This document shows, piece by piece, positions 1 to 7,998 of a DNA stretch of 12,483 bases. The translations under genes were made by a program, and so were the position numbers. The stretch is from the NCBI GenBank assembly GCA_018699075.1, contig JABIPV010000170.1:1-12483 (forward strand). The letters run 5' to 3'. This DNA comes from Kordiimonadaceae bacterium. Lineage in GTDB: Bacteria > Pseudomonadota > Alphaproteobacteria > Sphingomonadales > Emcibacteraceae. Under the pieces are notes generated by a model, which searched no databases, was not told the DNA's origin, and was given only the letters and a program-made list of their open reading frames with translations. Within the stretch, counting starts at the first letter, position 1, and each line of letters begins with the position of its first letter.

Positions 1-141
1 TTTATCATCGGCCGCCTCCTTTATTTAAGAGGATATGTGGCGGACCCAAAAACACGCGGCATTGGATTTATTTTAAGCCTGCTGCCTTCATTGATATTGG
101 TCATTGGCGGATTAATTGGTGCTGCTATGAACCTGATGTAG
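1..141 (+). CDS. MAPEG-family membrane protein, 3' end only
   Basis: The frame is open from the first base and ends at TAG 139-141, giving 46 C-terminal residues. They begin FIIGRLLYLRGYVADPKTRG and continue into one hydrophobic helix ending in GAAMNLM. The GRLLY-x-RGY segment followed by a final membrane helix is typical of the C-terminus of MAPEG proteins, small four-helix membrane proteins related to microsomal glutathione S-transferase. In bacteria their substrate is usually unknown. The start lies outside the window. The last 17 bases overlap the 3' end of the convergent molybdopterin oxidoreductase gene. The family call rests on a short piece of sequence, so it is good but not certain. 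Confidence 0.75.
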   Translation, partial: FIIGRLLYLRGYVADPKTRGIGFILSLLPSLILVIGGLIGAAMNLM

Positions 142-2206
142 TCTGATTAGGGCCACGTACCCATACGGCACTATCATGATATATAACACCACCTGATGGG
201 GCGGCAACTTCGGCACTGACCAGTTGGTTTATGCCTTTGCCGCCTTTATGGGCATCAAAACCCCATATGCCTTCTGCGATCACGACATTTCGTTGAGCAC
301 CTTCAAATAACTTCGCGCTAAGTTCAATTTCGCCTAACTGGTTACCGATCCAAACAGGATCATCATCGGCAATATTTTTGTCGCTTGCATCCTCTGGATG
401 AATAAGCAAGAGCGGTTTTTTCTCTTTCTTTTGCGACGTAACAGTATTGTTAAAAGACGTATTTAAGAAATTACGAGCAGGCGGTGTCATTAATCGGAAC
501 GGGTGATCTTCATCTCTATCATCTGTGGCATCCCAATGGTCAGGCAGGGCAGGGAGTTCGTGACCCCTTTCTCCCATAGCTTGCCAATCCGGTTTAAAGC
601 GAAATTTTTTATCCGGCCATGCAAATCCTGAAATAAAGTGATGGTCGTCAAAGTCCTGAATGCAATCAAACCAATGTTCCTTGGTTAAAGTATCAAGATC
701 AGGGTGGTTAGATACTTTCAAAGTTTCATCAATGATTTGATTGGCGGTCATGTCAAAACCCCGGTGTTTTGCTCCTAATCTTTTAGCGAGCGCGCATATA
801 ACTTCATGATTTGGTTTAGAATTGCCGACGGGTTCAATAATTTTTGGCCCTAAACTGATATGGATATTACCGCTTCCTGTATAAATATCATCATGTTCCA
901 CAAAGGTGGTCGCAGGAAGAACAATATCGGCCATTCGCGCTGTTTCCGTCATAAATTGTTCGTGGACACAGACAAATAAATCTTCGCGAGAAAAACCCTG
1001 ATGTACTTTGTTTTGGTCGGGGGCAATGACCATGGGGTTTGTTCCTTGAATAATCATTGCTGTTACAGGTGGGCCGTCGCCTAAATCTTGCGTATCCCCT
1101 GTTAGAGCCGCACCAATTCTTGAATGATCCATAGAGCGAACGCCGTCTTTCTGATTTTCCAGGCCAGCGATTAGGGTATTGTCCAAATGATAAATGGCAT
1201 TATTACTATAAAGAATTCCAGCGCTTGGCGTTGGCCATTTTCCGGTAACGACAGGAAGGCAAGAAACGGCATGTACATTAACGGCACCATTACGACAACG
1301 CGATAGCCCATAGCCTAAACGAATGAATGCACGTTCAGTTTTGCAATATAGCCGTGCGAAATCCTCAATATTCTTGACCGAAAGCCCGGTAATCTGGGCA
1401 GCCCATTCTGGACTTCTTGATTGTAAATGCGTCTCTAATTCTTCGGGTACGTCCGCATATTGTTTCATGTAATCCCGGTCCGCATATCCATCTCTAAAAG
1501 CAATATGCATTATTGCGCAGGCCAGTGCTCCATCAGTGCCGGGATTAAGGCATATATGCATATCTGCCATTTTAGCGGTGGGATTTTTATAGGGATCAAC
1601 GACAATTACTTTGGCCCCTCTGGATTTTTTGGCCTTGGCCACATGTGTCATGACATTAACTTGTGTGGAGACGGCGTTGGTGCCCCAAATAACGATCAAA
1701 TCAGCCTCTGCCATTTCACGGGGGTCTGGTCCGAGCTTTGTGCCTGCTCCGGCATGCCAGCCGGCATCAACAATACCGCCACATGTTGTGGACCGCATTA
1801 AAGAATAACCCATTTCATGGCGTAGACGTTCCATGCTGCCACTTTGAACCTTGCCCATGGTGCCGCCGTAACTATAGGGCCAAACTGTTTCAGGGCCATG
1901 CTTTTGGGTTGCATCAATGAAAGCTTGTGCTGTTATGTCTAGCGCTTCGTCCCAAGAAATTTCTTCAAACTGGCCCGAACCTTTTGGCCCTGTGCGTTTT
2001 AAGGGGACCGTCAATCTTTTTTCACTATGTGTACGTTCAGAGTAGCGGGCAACTTTGGCGCATATTACACCGTCGGTGTATGTATTTTCCGCAGCACCAT
2101 GAACGCGACCAATAGTATCTTCATCAATTTTTTCCACCACAAGAGAACACGTGGACGGACAATCGTGCGGGCAGGCCGAATGAAGTAATTCTGGGGTCGA
2201 TGTCAC
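125..2206 (-). CDS. molybdopterin-dependent oxidoreductase (BisC/YyaE-like)
   Basis: This is a 693-residue enzyme of the DMSO reductase superfamily. The N-terminus carries a [4Fe-4S] motif C12-x3-C16-x3-C20-x28-C49 (ACPHDCPSTC, then ICAKV). The central molybdopterin domains include WGTNAVSTQ near residue 174 and VVDPYKNPTA near 202. The C-terminal dinucleotide-binding domain runs from about residue 570 to 690. C142 in STTCGG lies where this superfamily often places its molybdenum ligand, but that assignment is inference. There is no twin-arginine signal, so the protein is probably cytoplasmic. The N-terminus resembles the poorly characterised YyaE/BisC group, and I cannot name the substrate. 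The ATG at 2206 has AGGA six to nine bases upstream. The gene lies 35 bp downstream of dapB and is probably co-transcribed with it. Its 3' end overlaps the MAPEG gene. Confidence 0.9.
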   Translation of the reverse strand: MTSTPELLHSACPHDCPSTCSLVVEKIDEDTIGRVHGAAENTYTDGVICAKVARYSERTHSEKRLTVPLKRTGPKGSGQFEEISWDEALDITAQAFIDATQKHGPETVWPYSYGGTMGKVQSGSMERLRHEMGYSLMRSTTCGGIVDAGWHAGAGTKLGPDPREMAEADLIVIWGTNAVSTQVNVMTHVAKAKKSRGAKVIVVDPYKNPTAKMADMHICLNPGTDGALACAIMHIAFRDGYADRDYMKQYADVPEELETHLQSRSPEWAAQITGLSVKNIEDFARLYCKTERAFIRLGYGLSRCRNGAVNVHAVSCLPVVTGKWPTPSAGILYSNNAIYHLDNTLIAGLENQKDGVRSMDHSRIGAALTGDTQDLGDGPPVTAMIIQGTNPMVIAPDQNKVHQGFSREDLFVCVHEQFMTETARMADIVLPATTFVEHDDIYTGSGNIHISLGPKIIEPVGNSKPNHEVICALAKRLGAKHRGFDMTANQIIDETLKVSNHPDLDTLTKEHWFDCIQDFDDHHFISGFAWPDKKFRFKPDWQAMGERGHELPALPDHWDATDDRDEDHPFRLMTPPARNFLNTSFNNTVTSQKKEKKPLLLIHPEDASDKNIADDDPVWIGNQLGEIELSAKLFEGAQRNVVIAEGIWGFDAHKGGKGINQLVSAEVAAPSGGVIYHDSAVWVRGPNQTTSGS

Positions 2207-2241
2207 ATTATTATCCTATAATTAAATTCTTATCATGGCTA

Positions 2242-3054
2242 TTATTTTTCAAGTCCTAGAACATCAAACATATCATATAGACCTGGTTTTTTACCATGGA
2301 CCCAAAGGGCTGCTTTTACGGCGCCGCGGGCGAAGATTGCACGGTCACCGGCTTTATGAGTAAGTTCAATTCTTTCGTCATCTGCATTGAAGCTGACAGT
2401 ATGTTCACCGGCTACATTTCCGCCACGAAGTGATGCAAATCCGATATTTCCTTTTTTACGTTTTTCTGTAATGCCATCTCTGGCTCTATCCATAATATCA
2501 GCAAGAGGTTTTCCACGACCAGCTGCGGCTTCTTTGCCAAGGCTTAATGCTGTACCGGAAGGAGCGTCGACTTTATCGCGGTGGTGCATTTCAATTATTT
2601 CGATATCAAAATCTTCTTCCAGAATACTGGCCGTTTTACGCGTTAGATAAAAAAGTAAATTTACACCAGCTGAAAAATTGGATGCATAAACAATTGAATT
2701 TGAATTTGCTGATTTTTGCAGTGTTTCTTCGTCTTGTTGGTCAAGGCCTGTGGTACCAATGACCAATGATGTCTTGTGTTTTTCAGCTAATGCTGCATGT
2801 AATATTGTTGCAGTAGGACATGTAAAATCAAGCACTACATCCGCAGTTTTGATAAGTTCTTCTGCATCATGAGTAATTTTTATATTGGTTTCTACACCAG
2901 TCCCCGGGTGTTTCATGAGCTGACCAATTTGATCATTATTGGACATTTCACTGCCACCGATAAGAGCGGCATTTTCGTGATCAATCACCGCCGCAGTCAA
3001 TGCTTGTCCCATTCGGCCAAGGCATCCTATAATTCCAATTTTAATTTGTGACAT
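2242..3054 (-). CDS. dapB: 4-hydroxy-tetrahydrodipicolinate reductase
   Basis: DapB reduces 4-hydroxy-tetrahydrodipicolinate to tetrahydrodipicolinate with NAD(P)H, in the cytoplasmic pathway to meso-diaminopimelate and lysine. The 270-residue product has the usual length. It begins with a Rossmann nucleotide-binding motif, G10-CL-G13-RM-G16. The family's catalytic signature is at about 154-169, EMHHRDKVDAPSGTAL, with H157 and H158 followed by the active-site lysine K161. The ATG at 3054 is preceded by CGGAG at a spacing of about nine bases. The gene is first in a probable two-gene unit with the downstream molybdopterin oxidoreductase. A sigma70-like promoter lies 30-60 bp upstream of the start. 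Confidence 0.97.
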   Translation of the reverse strand: MSQIKIGIIGCLGRMGQALTAAVIDHENAALIGGSEMSNNDQIGQLMKHPGTGVETNIKITHDAEELIKTADVVLDFTCPTATILHAALAEKHKTSLVIGTTGLDQQDEETLQKSANSNSIVYASNFSAGVNLLFYLTRKTASILEEDFDIEIIEMHHRDKVDAPSGTALSLGKEAAAGRGKPLADIMDRARDGITEKRKKGNIGFASLRGGNVAGEHTVSFNADDERIELTHKAGDRAIFARGAVKAALWVHGKKPGLYDMFDVLGLEK

Positions 3055-3085
3055 ATGGGTTCGCTCCGGATAATTATTAGAATAA

Positions 3086-3113
3086 ATAGTAGAGGTTTTT
3101 CCTTAAATATCAA
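3086..3113 (-). promoter_or_regulatory. candidate sigma70 promoter of dapB
   Basis: On the minus strand, TTGATA (3113-3108, five of six matches to the -35 consensus) is followed after 16 bases by TACTAT (3091-3086, four of six matches to the -10 consensus). It lies just upstream of the dapB ribosome binding site and would give a leader of about 25 nt. It is a pattern match in AT-rich DNA, without experimental support. Confidence 0.5.
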
Positions 3114-3188
3114 ATTGATTATGGAGCTATTCACTATTTTGCTATAGTTTAGCCAATTAATTTGAAAACGATCTTTTTGGAATGCTAA

Positions 3189-3485
3189 ATGCTCATCATT
3201 ATTGCCATTTTTTTTGCTCTTGCTGTCATTGTAAGAAGCTATATATATGTGGATAATAATGAAATTATGGGAAAAGATATTTTTAAGGCAGCAATTCCAT
3301 CTGTTGTGGCCCTTGGCTGCATAATTTACAGAGAGACCTATTTTGCTTTACCTGATGAAACGACTGTGAGTATGCAGTTTATTTATTACCGTCAGTATCT
3401 GCTCTGGGGGTTTATTGCTTTAATGGCATATATAGTACGTTTTATGATTTATGGCTCTGTTTATTGTTATCGTCGTCGTTCCTAG
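3189..3485 (+). CDS. small putative membrane protein, unknown function
   Basis: I do not recognise this 98-residue product. It has three hydrophobic stretches, at about residues 2-20, 32-48 and 70-90. The first two are separated by a polar loop with VDNNEIMGKD, and the second and third by YRETYFALPDETTVS. It ends in a basic tail, YCYRRRS, which suggests an integral inner-membrane protein. The ATG at 3189 has only a weak GGA seven bases upstream. The gene points away from dapB and converges on ccoS, overlapping the last 44 bp of the ccoS reading frame. The hydrophobic pattern and the placement in an otherwise empty gap favour a real gene. The overlap and weak ribosome binding site leave doubt. 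Confidence 0.5.
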   Translation: MLIIIAIFFALAVIVRSYIYVDNNEIMGKDIFKAAIPSVVALGCIIYRETYFALPDETTVSMQFIYYRQYLLWGFIALMAYIVRFMIYGSVYCYRRRS

Positions 3486-3681
3486 ATGTAGTTGCCTCAG
3501 ATGTAGCTTTATCTTCTTTTAAATTGTTCTCTTCTTCAATATCATCTTCTTCGAATAAAGCGCGGTATGTCGCGCCATCAAGGTCGTCATATTGACCCCT
3601 ATTGATGGTCCACATAAATGCCACTAAGCCAATAAGGCCTAAGAATAAAGCGGCAGGTATTAGATAAACTAGCCCATCCAT
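3442..3681 (-). CDS. ccoS: cbb3 oxidase maturation protein CcoS
   Basis: CcoS is a small single-helix membrane protein needed for heme and copper cofactor incorporation into CcoN. The N-terminal half matches the family closely: LIPAALFLGLIGLVAFMW forms the membrane helix, followed by the signature GQYDDLDGATYRALFEED. At 79 residues it is longer than the common 50-60. The extra roughly 30 residues form a polar, acidic, low-complexity tail rich in E, D, N, K, S and T. That tail is the part overlapped by the convergent plus-strand gene. No strong Shine-Dalgarno sequence is visible before the ATG. It lies 26 bp downstream of ccoI and is the last gene of the cluster. I see no convincing terminator after it. 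Confidence 0.93.
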   Translation of the reverse strand: MDGLVYLIPAALFLGLIGLVAFMWTINRGQYDDLDGATYRALFEEDDIEEENNLKEDKATSEATTSRNDDDNNKQSHKS

Positions 3682-3707
3682 TTTTTAAGGAATCTTTCTA
3701 ATAAGTC

Positions 3708-5903
3708 TTATGCATTGTTGCTACTGTATAGTTTTTCAAAATTTAGTCTAAGGGCATTACTGGTCACAACAATTGAAGACAGTGACATGGCAATAGCTGC
3801 AATAAGCGGCGTAAGCATACCGGCAGCTGCAAATGGTACGGCTACTACATTATATATTGCCGCAAGAGCAAAGTTTGAAAAAACAAGTTTTCTGCTTTGA
3901 ACGGAAATTTGATAAGCCCTCACAATGCTTTCCAGTTTTTGTGATTGGAAAATAAAATCAGCGGCATTTTGGCTGACTTCTGCGGCTGTGGAAGGAGAAA
4001 TAGAAACATGTGCGGCACTTAACGCCGGAGCATCGTTTAAACCATCACCTACCATCAAAATTTTATCACCATTTTCTTTCATTCTTTCGATGGTCTCAAT
4101 TTTATCCTGCGGTTTACAGGAATGTTTAAAGTGGCTTAATCCTAGTTCTTCAGCGGCTTCTTCCACCACATCTTTTCGATCACCTGACAATAAAATTACT
4201 TTCATTTTTCTACGTATAAACCACTGAACAACATCATGTGCGTCACTACGCATACGATCTTTAAAGCAAAACAGAACAGGTTTTTCGTCCTTAACTTTCA
4301 TCCATAATTCACTGTATCTGTTATTGGGTAAGTAATTAGCATCTATTCCGCACCATTCTCTATTGCCGAGCCAGACTTCGGTACCATTAACTGTTCCCTC
4401 TAATCCCATACCTGGTTCTTCGCGAATTTCACTTTTTGTGGCAATGGTTGGAATATCGCGGTCATGGCAGGCGACAATAAGTGCACGGCACAAAGGATGG
4501 CTAGATGATTTGGCAATGCTAGCGGCAATTTCTAGATTAAATTCTGTCACATCTTCGTCGTCACCGTTTGCCAGTTCAGGTTGTCCGAGAGTTAAGGTGC
4601 CGGTTTTATCAAATATTACGGTATCTATTTCAGCAAGCCTTTCTAATCCATCAGCAGCTTTTACCAGTACGCCTGATTTGAATAATCTACTTGATGCGAC
4701 CACTTGTACTACAGGAACAGCTAAACCAAGGGCACAAGGACAGGTTATTATTAAAACTGCTATTGCGTTAATAAGTGAAAGCTCCCAACCTATACTTGAA
4801 AAGATAAACCAGCCAAGAAAAGTGGCTGCTGAAAGAATATGAACTAATGGGGCATAAATGCTTGCAGCTCTATCGGCAAGTTTGACATATTTGGCCCGAC
4901 CCTGTTCCGCCGTTTCCATCAATTCGATTATTTCATCAAGTAATGTCTCGCCAGTGGTCGCAGTGATTTCAATATTTAAAGTTCCATTGATATTTATGGT
5001 TCCGGCATAAACTTCAGATCCTTTTTCAGCTTTTACAGGAATGGTTTCTCCTGTGACAATACTTGTATCAATATCTGAAGTTCCGCTTAATACGGTACCA
5101 TCAACAGGTATTTTACCCCCTGGAATCACTTGTATAGTTTGCCCAGGAGTGAGCATTTCTATTGCTACTTCTTCTGTTAAACCATCGTCATGTATTAGTG
5201 TGGCTTTCGAAACTTTATAGCTCATTAAGTTTTGTGCAACACCGCGAGCATGACTGCGCATCTTTTGATCTAGGTAACGTCCGATCAGTAAGAAAAATAA
5301 CAACATAACAGCCGCATCATAATAAGTTTCGTCACTTTGCAGGTATGTTTGAAATAAGCTCATGCAACAAGTGAGAATGACAGCGAGTGATATTGGAACA
5401 TCCATATTAAGCCGCTTGCCCTTAAGGGCACTCCATGCGGAACTATAAAATGGAATGCCTGCATAAGCAGCAGCAGGTAATGCGATAAGAGCAGAAACCC
5501 AATGCATCATGCTTCGTGTGCTCTCATTCATATCGCTGCCTCCCCAAACAGCAACAGATAATAACATTATATTTGCGGCAGCAAATCCTGATACAGCCAT
5601 GGCGCGTAATAATGATTTGCTAGCCTTGTCCGCTTGTAGTGAAATATCATTATTGTTAAAAGGAAAAGCCCTAAAACCAATTTTATCAAGTGCAGAAATT
5701 ATCTCATCAGAATTTTGAAGTGAGTGATCAACGCCTTGTTGCCATTCCACCGCTAATCTTTGAGTGCTTAAATTGACACGGGCATTTTTAATTTTTTCAT
5801 TATCCCCTAACGTGCCTTCTATTTCACGAATACATTTGGGACAATGAAGTCCTTCAACAACAAAATGTTCAATTTTGAACATTTTTTGTGATGTATCTTG
5901 CAT
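3708..5903 (-). CDS. ccoI: copper-translocating P1B-type ATPase CcoI/FixI
   Basis: This ATPase of 731 residues moves copper across the inner membrane for cbb3 oxidase assembly. The order is: an N-terminal heavy-metal domain with GLHCPKC (C21 and C24); membrane helices from about residue 100 to 210; the actuator domain with TGE at 284-286; the ion-binding CPC motif at 388-390; the phosphorylation site DKTGTLT starting at D432; the HP motif of the nucleotide-binding domain at 469-470; GDGLNDAP at 619-626; and two C-terminal helices. The CPC motif and the location inside a cco cluster mark it as the CcoI/FixI type rather than a detoxifying CopA, as this family is defined by that context. The ATG at 5903 follows AAGGA and starts nine bases after the ccoH stop. 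Confidence 0.96.
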   Translation of the reverse strand: MQDTSQKMFKIEHFVVEGLHCPKCIREIEGTLGDNEKIKNARVNLSTQRLAVEWQQGVDHSLQNSDEIISALDKIGFRAFPFNNNDISLQADKASKSLLRAMAVSGFAAANIMLLSVAVWGGSDMNESTRSMMHWVSALIALPAAAYAGIPFYSSAWSALKGKRLNMDVPISLAVILTCCMSLFQTYLQSDETYYDAAVMLLFFLLIGRYLDQKMRSHARGVAQNLMSYKVSKATLIHDDGLTEEVAIEMLTPGQTIQVIPGGKIPVDGTVLSGTSDIDTSIVTGETIPVKAEKGSEVYAGTININGTLNIEITATTGETLLDEIIELMETAEQGRAKYVKLADRAASIYAPLVHILSAATFLGWFIFSSIGWELSLINAIAVLIITCPCALGLAVPVVQVVASSRLFKSGVLVKAADGLERLAEIDTVIFDKTGTLTLGQPELANGDDEDVTEFNLEIAASIAKSSSHPLCRALIVACHDRDIPTIATKSEIREEPGMGLEGTVNGTEVWLGNREWCGIDANYLPNNRYSELWMKVKDEKPVLFCFKDRMRSDAHDVVQWFIRRKMKVILLSGDRKDVVEEAAEELGLSHFKHSCKPQDKIETIERMKENGDKILMVGDGLNDAPALSAAHVSISPSTAAEVSQNAADFIFQSQKLESIVRAYQISVQSRKLVFSNFALAAIYNVVAVPFAAAGMLTPLIAAIAMSLSSIVVTSNALRLNFEKLYSSNNA

Positions 5904-5912
5904 GTGATGTCC

Positions 5913-6398
5913 TTACTTAACTAATAACCGATCTTCGTACTTATATGTAATGCCATTTTGTGCATTAACTACAACCAGTACATCCCATTGCCCAATTAAA
6001 GGCAATTTAATCGGTGAACCATACACGCCATTTCCTAAATGAGAAAGAGTAACTTTTTGATCAAACCCTTCTTGTACAGCTCTTACGAAATGAGTCTCAA
6101 CGCTAATTGGAGGTAAGCTTTCAATTGGGCGAGTTAAATTTAATTCAAATCGATCAATAGTTTTCATAGGTTTATTGAAAATATCTATATGCCAACCGGA
6201 TGCTTGCTGTTGTTTTGCATTGTGTATTTCTTGGTTATAATTTAAGCCCTTAACATATGAGTTTTCAGTTTTTAGACCTGTCCACGTATTTAAAGCAAAA
6301 TAGGTCATAATGCCATTAGCGGTAAAAATAACCATAAAAAATCCTACAAACCAAATTAATATTCTTCTGCCAGTATATGGCTTAACTTTACTTGTCAT
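5913..6398 (-). CDS. ccoH: cbb3 oxidase assembly protein CcoH/FixH
   Basis: This is a 161-residue FixH-family protein. It has one membrane helix at about residues 11-32, then a conserved segment NTWTGLKTENSYVKGLNYNQ, and a periplasmic beta-rich domain ending with GQWDVLVVV. FixH/CcoH proteins associate with assembly intermediates and with the mature cbb3 oxidase and are needed for its stability. The start codon overlaps the ccoG stop codon in an ATGA arrangement (6395-6398), implying translational coupling. The WTGL and GLxYN segments resemble alphaproteobacterial FixH. Confidence 0.93.
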   Translation of the reverse strand: MTSKVKPYTGRRILIWFVGFFMVIFTANGIMTYFALNTWTGLKTENSYVKGLNYNQEIHNAKQQQASGWHIDIFNKPMKTIDRFELNLTRPIESLPPISVETHFVRAVQEGFDQKVTLSHLGNGVYGSPIKLPLIGQWDVLVVVNAQNGITYKYEDRLLVK

Positions 6399-7915
6399 AA
6401 CTTAGGTCCTTTAAACGATGTGGATTGAATGTCATTCGTATCGCTACCAATTTGATGAATTTTAAAAGTAATGTCTTTACTATCACTTAAGAGCTCATCA
6501 CGTGGGATTGAAATATAGATTTTAACTGATCTTAATTTATCTCGTGTTACTGAAATGATCGGGGTTCCTTCATCATTATACTCAGTAATCCCTTCTGCAC
6601 GGAGTTCAAAAGTGTTGAGACCTTCTATTCCAATTGAATATTTTTGATTTTCAGCCGATTTGTTCATAATTTTTACGGTATATCCGTTTCTGATATCTCC
6701 GGAAGATAATTGAACGTAAAGGGGGTTTCTATCTCTTAAAATATTCACATCAATTGTAGATCTGTTTAAAAGGGTAAAAAACATAATTAGCGTTACAACA
6801 AATAAAATAAAACTATATATGATTGTCCGGGGGCGAATAATTCGAAATTGGTTTTTTTCTCCAATTTCCCTACGGTCAAAGTTTTTTAAACTATCATAAG
6901 CGATTAAACCTTCCGGGCGGCCGACTTTTTTCATGATGCTGTTACAGGCATCAATACAAAGGGAGCACTGGATACATTCGAGTTGTAACCCGTCACGTAT
7001 ATCAATACCCGCAGGGCAAACGACCATACATTGACGGCACGAAACACAGTCTCCGCGACCATCCCACGGGTCATTTTTTTTATGTGGACCCCGTGGTTCC
7101 CCTCTGTCATGACGGTACATAACAGCCAGTGTTTCTTCGTCCATCATAACGGCTTGGATACGCGGCCATGGACACATATACGTACAAACCTGTTCCCTGG
7201 CAATACCACCAAATACATAGGTGAAAGATGCGAGAAGACTGATCCAAAGATATGCATCAAAAGAAGCGGAATTGCTGATGAGTTGATTAAACAATGTTGG
7301 AGCGTCTGAGAAATAAAATACCCATGCCCCACCAGTCATTAAAGCAATAATGATCCATGAAAGATGTTTTGCGATGCGTTTATATAATTTAATTAAACTC
7401 CATGGTGCTTTATCTAATCTAATGCGTGCATTGCGTTCTCCTTCAAAGAAACGTTCAACAACCATAAATAAATCAGTCCATATTGTCTGTGGACAGGAAT
7501 AGCCGCACCACATTCTGCCTGCAGTAGAGGTCACAAGGAATAGGGCAATTCCTCCCATAATCATAAGACCTGTGACATAATAAACTTCTTGAGGCCATAT
7601 TTCGATTACGAAGAAATAAAAGCGTCGACCAGCTATATCTATAAGAATAGCTTGGTCAGGAATTCCTTCTCCACGGTCCCAACGTAACCAGGGAGCTATG
7701 TAATATATGCCTAGAGTAAAAGCCATCATGAACCATTTGATAGTTCTGAACTTACCTTTCACTCTTTGTGGGTGAATCTTTTTTCGTGACGCGTATAGAG
7801 GGCGGTCAACTGCTTTGTTTACCGCTTCAACTTGTGCCTGTTTAATGTTTGGTTGAGGCGCATTTGTCACTTCCTCAGACTTGGGAGAGTTGGCATCTTT
7901 TTGTTCATTTGCCAT
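6395..7915 (-). CDS. ccoG: CcoG/FixG polyferredoxin-type membrane protein
   Basis: CcoG is a membrane iron-sulfur protein implicated in reducing Cu(II) for cbb3 oxidase assembly. This 506-residue protein has a polar N-terminus of about 57 residues, then several membrane helices. It has two ferredoxin-type [4Fe-4S] motifs, C290-x2-C293-x2-C296-x3-C300-P and C314-x2-C317-x2-C320-x3-C324. Two further cysteine pairs, CGYSCP (C137, C141) and CTYMCP (C244, C248), lie near the membrane and are conserved in the family. After a last helix at about 363-384 comes a periplasmic beta-sandwich domain. An 83-bp gap separates it from ccoP, long enough for a second promoter, but I see no palindromic FNR box there. 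The gap holds only a single TTGAT half-site. Confidence 0.96.
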   Translation of the reverse strand: MANEQKDANSPKSEEVTNAPQPNIKQAQVEAVNKAVDRPLYASRKKIHPQRVKGKFRTIKWFMMAFTLGIYYIAPWLRWDRGEGIPDQAILIDIAGRRFYFFVIEIWPQEVYYVTGLMIMGGIALFLVTSTAGRMWCGYSCPQTIWTDLFMVVERFFEGERNARIRLDKAPWSLIKLYKRIAKHLSWIIIALMTGGAWVFYFSDAPTLFNQLISNSASFDAYLWISLLASFTYVFGGIAREQVCTYMCPWPRIQAVMMDEETLAVMYRHDRGEPRGPHKKNDPWDGRGDCVSCRQCMVVCPAGIDIRDGLQLECIQCSLCIDACNSIMKKVGRPEGLIAYDSLKNFDRREIGEKNQFRIIRPRTIIYSFILFVVTLIMFFTLLNRSTIDVNILRDRNPLYVQLSSGDIRNGYTVKIMNKSAENQKYSIGIEGLNTFELRAEGITEYNDEGTPIISVTRDKLRSVKIYISIPRDELLSDSKDITFKIHQIGSDTNDIQSTSFKGPKL

Positions 7916-7998
7916 GTTATATACCCTGTTTCTGATTTAATTCATGGCTCTTAATACCTCCCAATATCAGAGACATGATCAAATTTATATTGTTAAGC

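Noticed and set aside
1460..2115. Several plus-strand open frames opposite the molybdopterin oxidoreductase gene.
   Set aside because: They are antisense shadows of a clearly real gene, with no ribosome binding sites and no recognisable products.
4363..4842. A 159-codon plus-strand frame opposite ccoI.
   Set aside because: It is a serine- and threonine-rich antisense shadow lying over the ATPase catalytic domains.
7960..7990. TTGATCATG in the ccoP-ccoG gap as an FNR-type box.
   Set aside because: Only one half-site is present; the partner position reads TCTCT rather than ATCAA.
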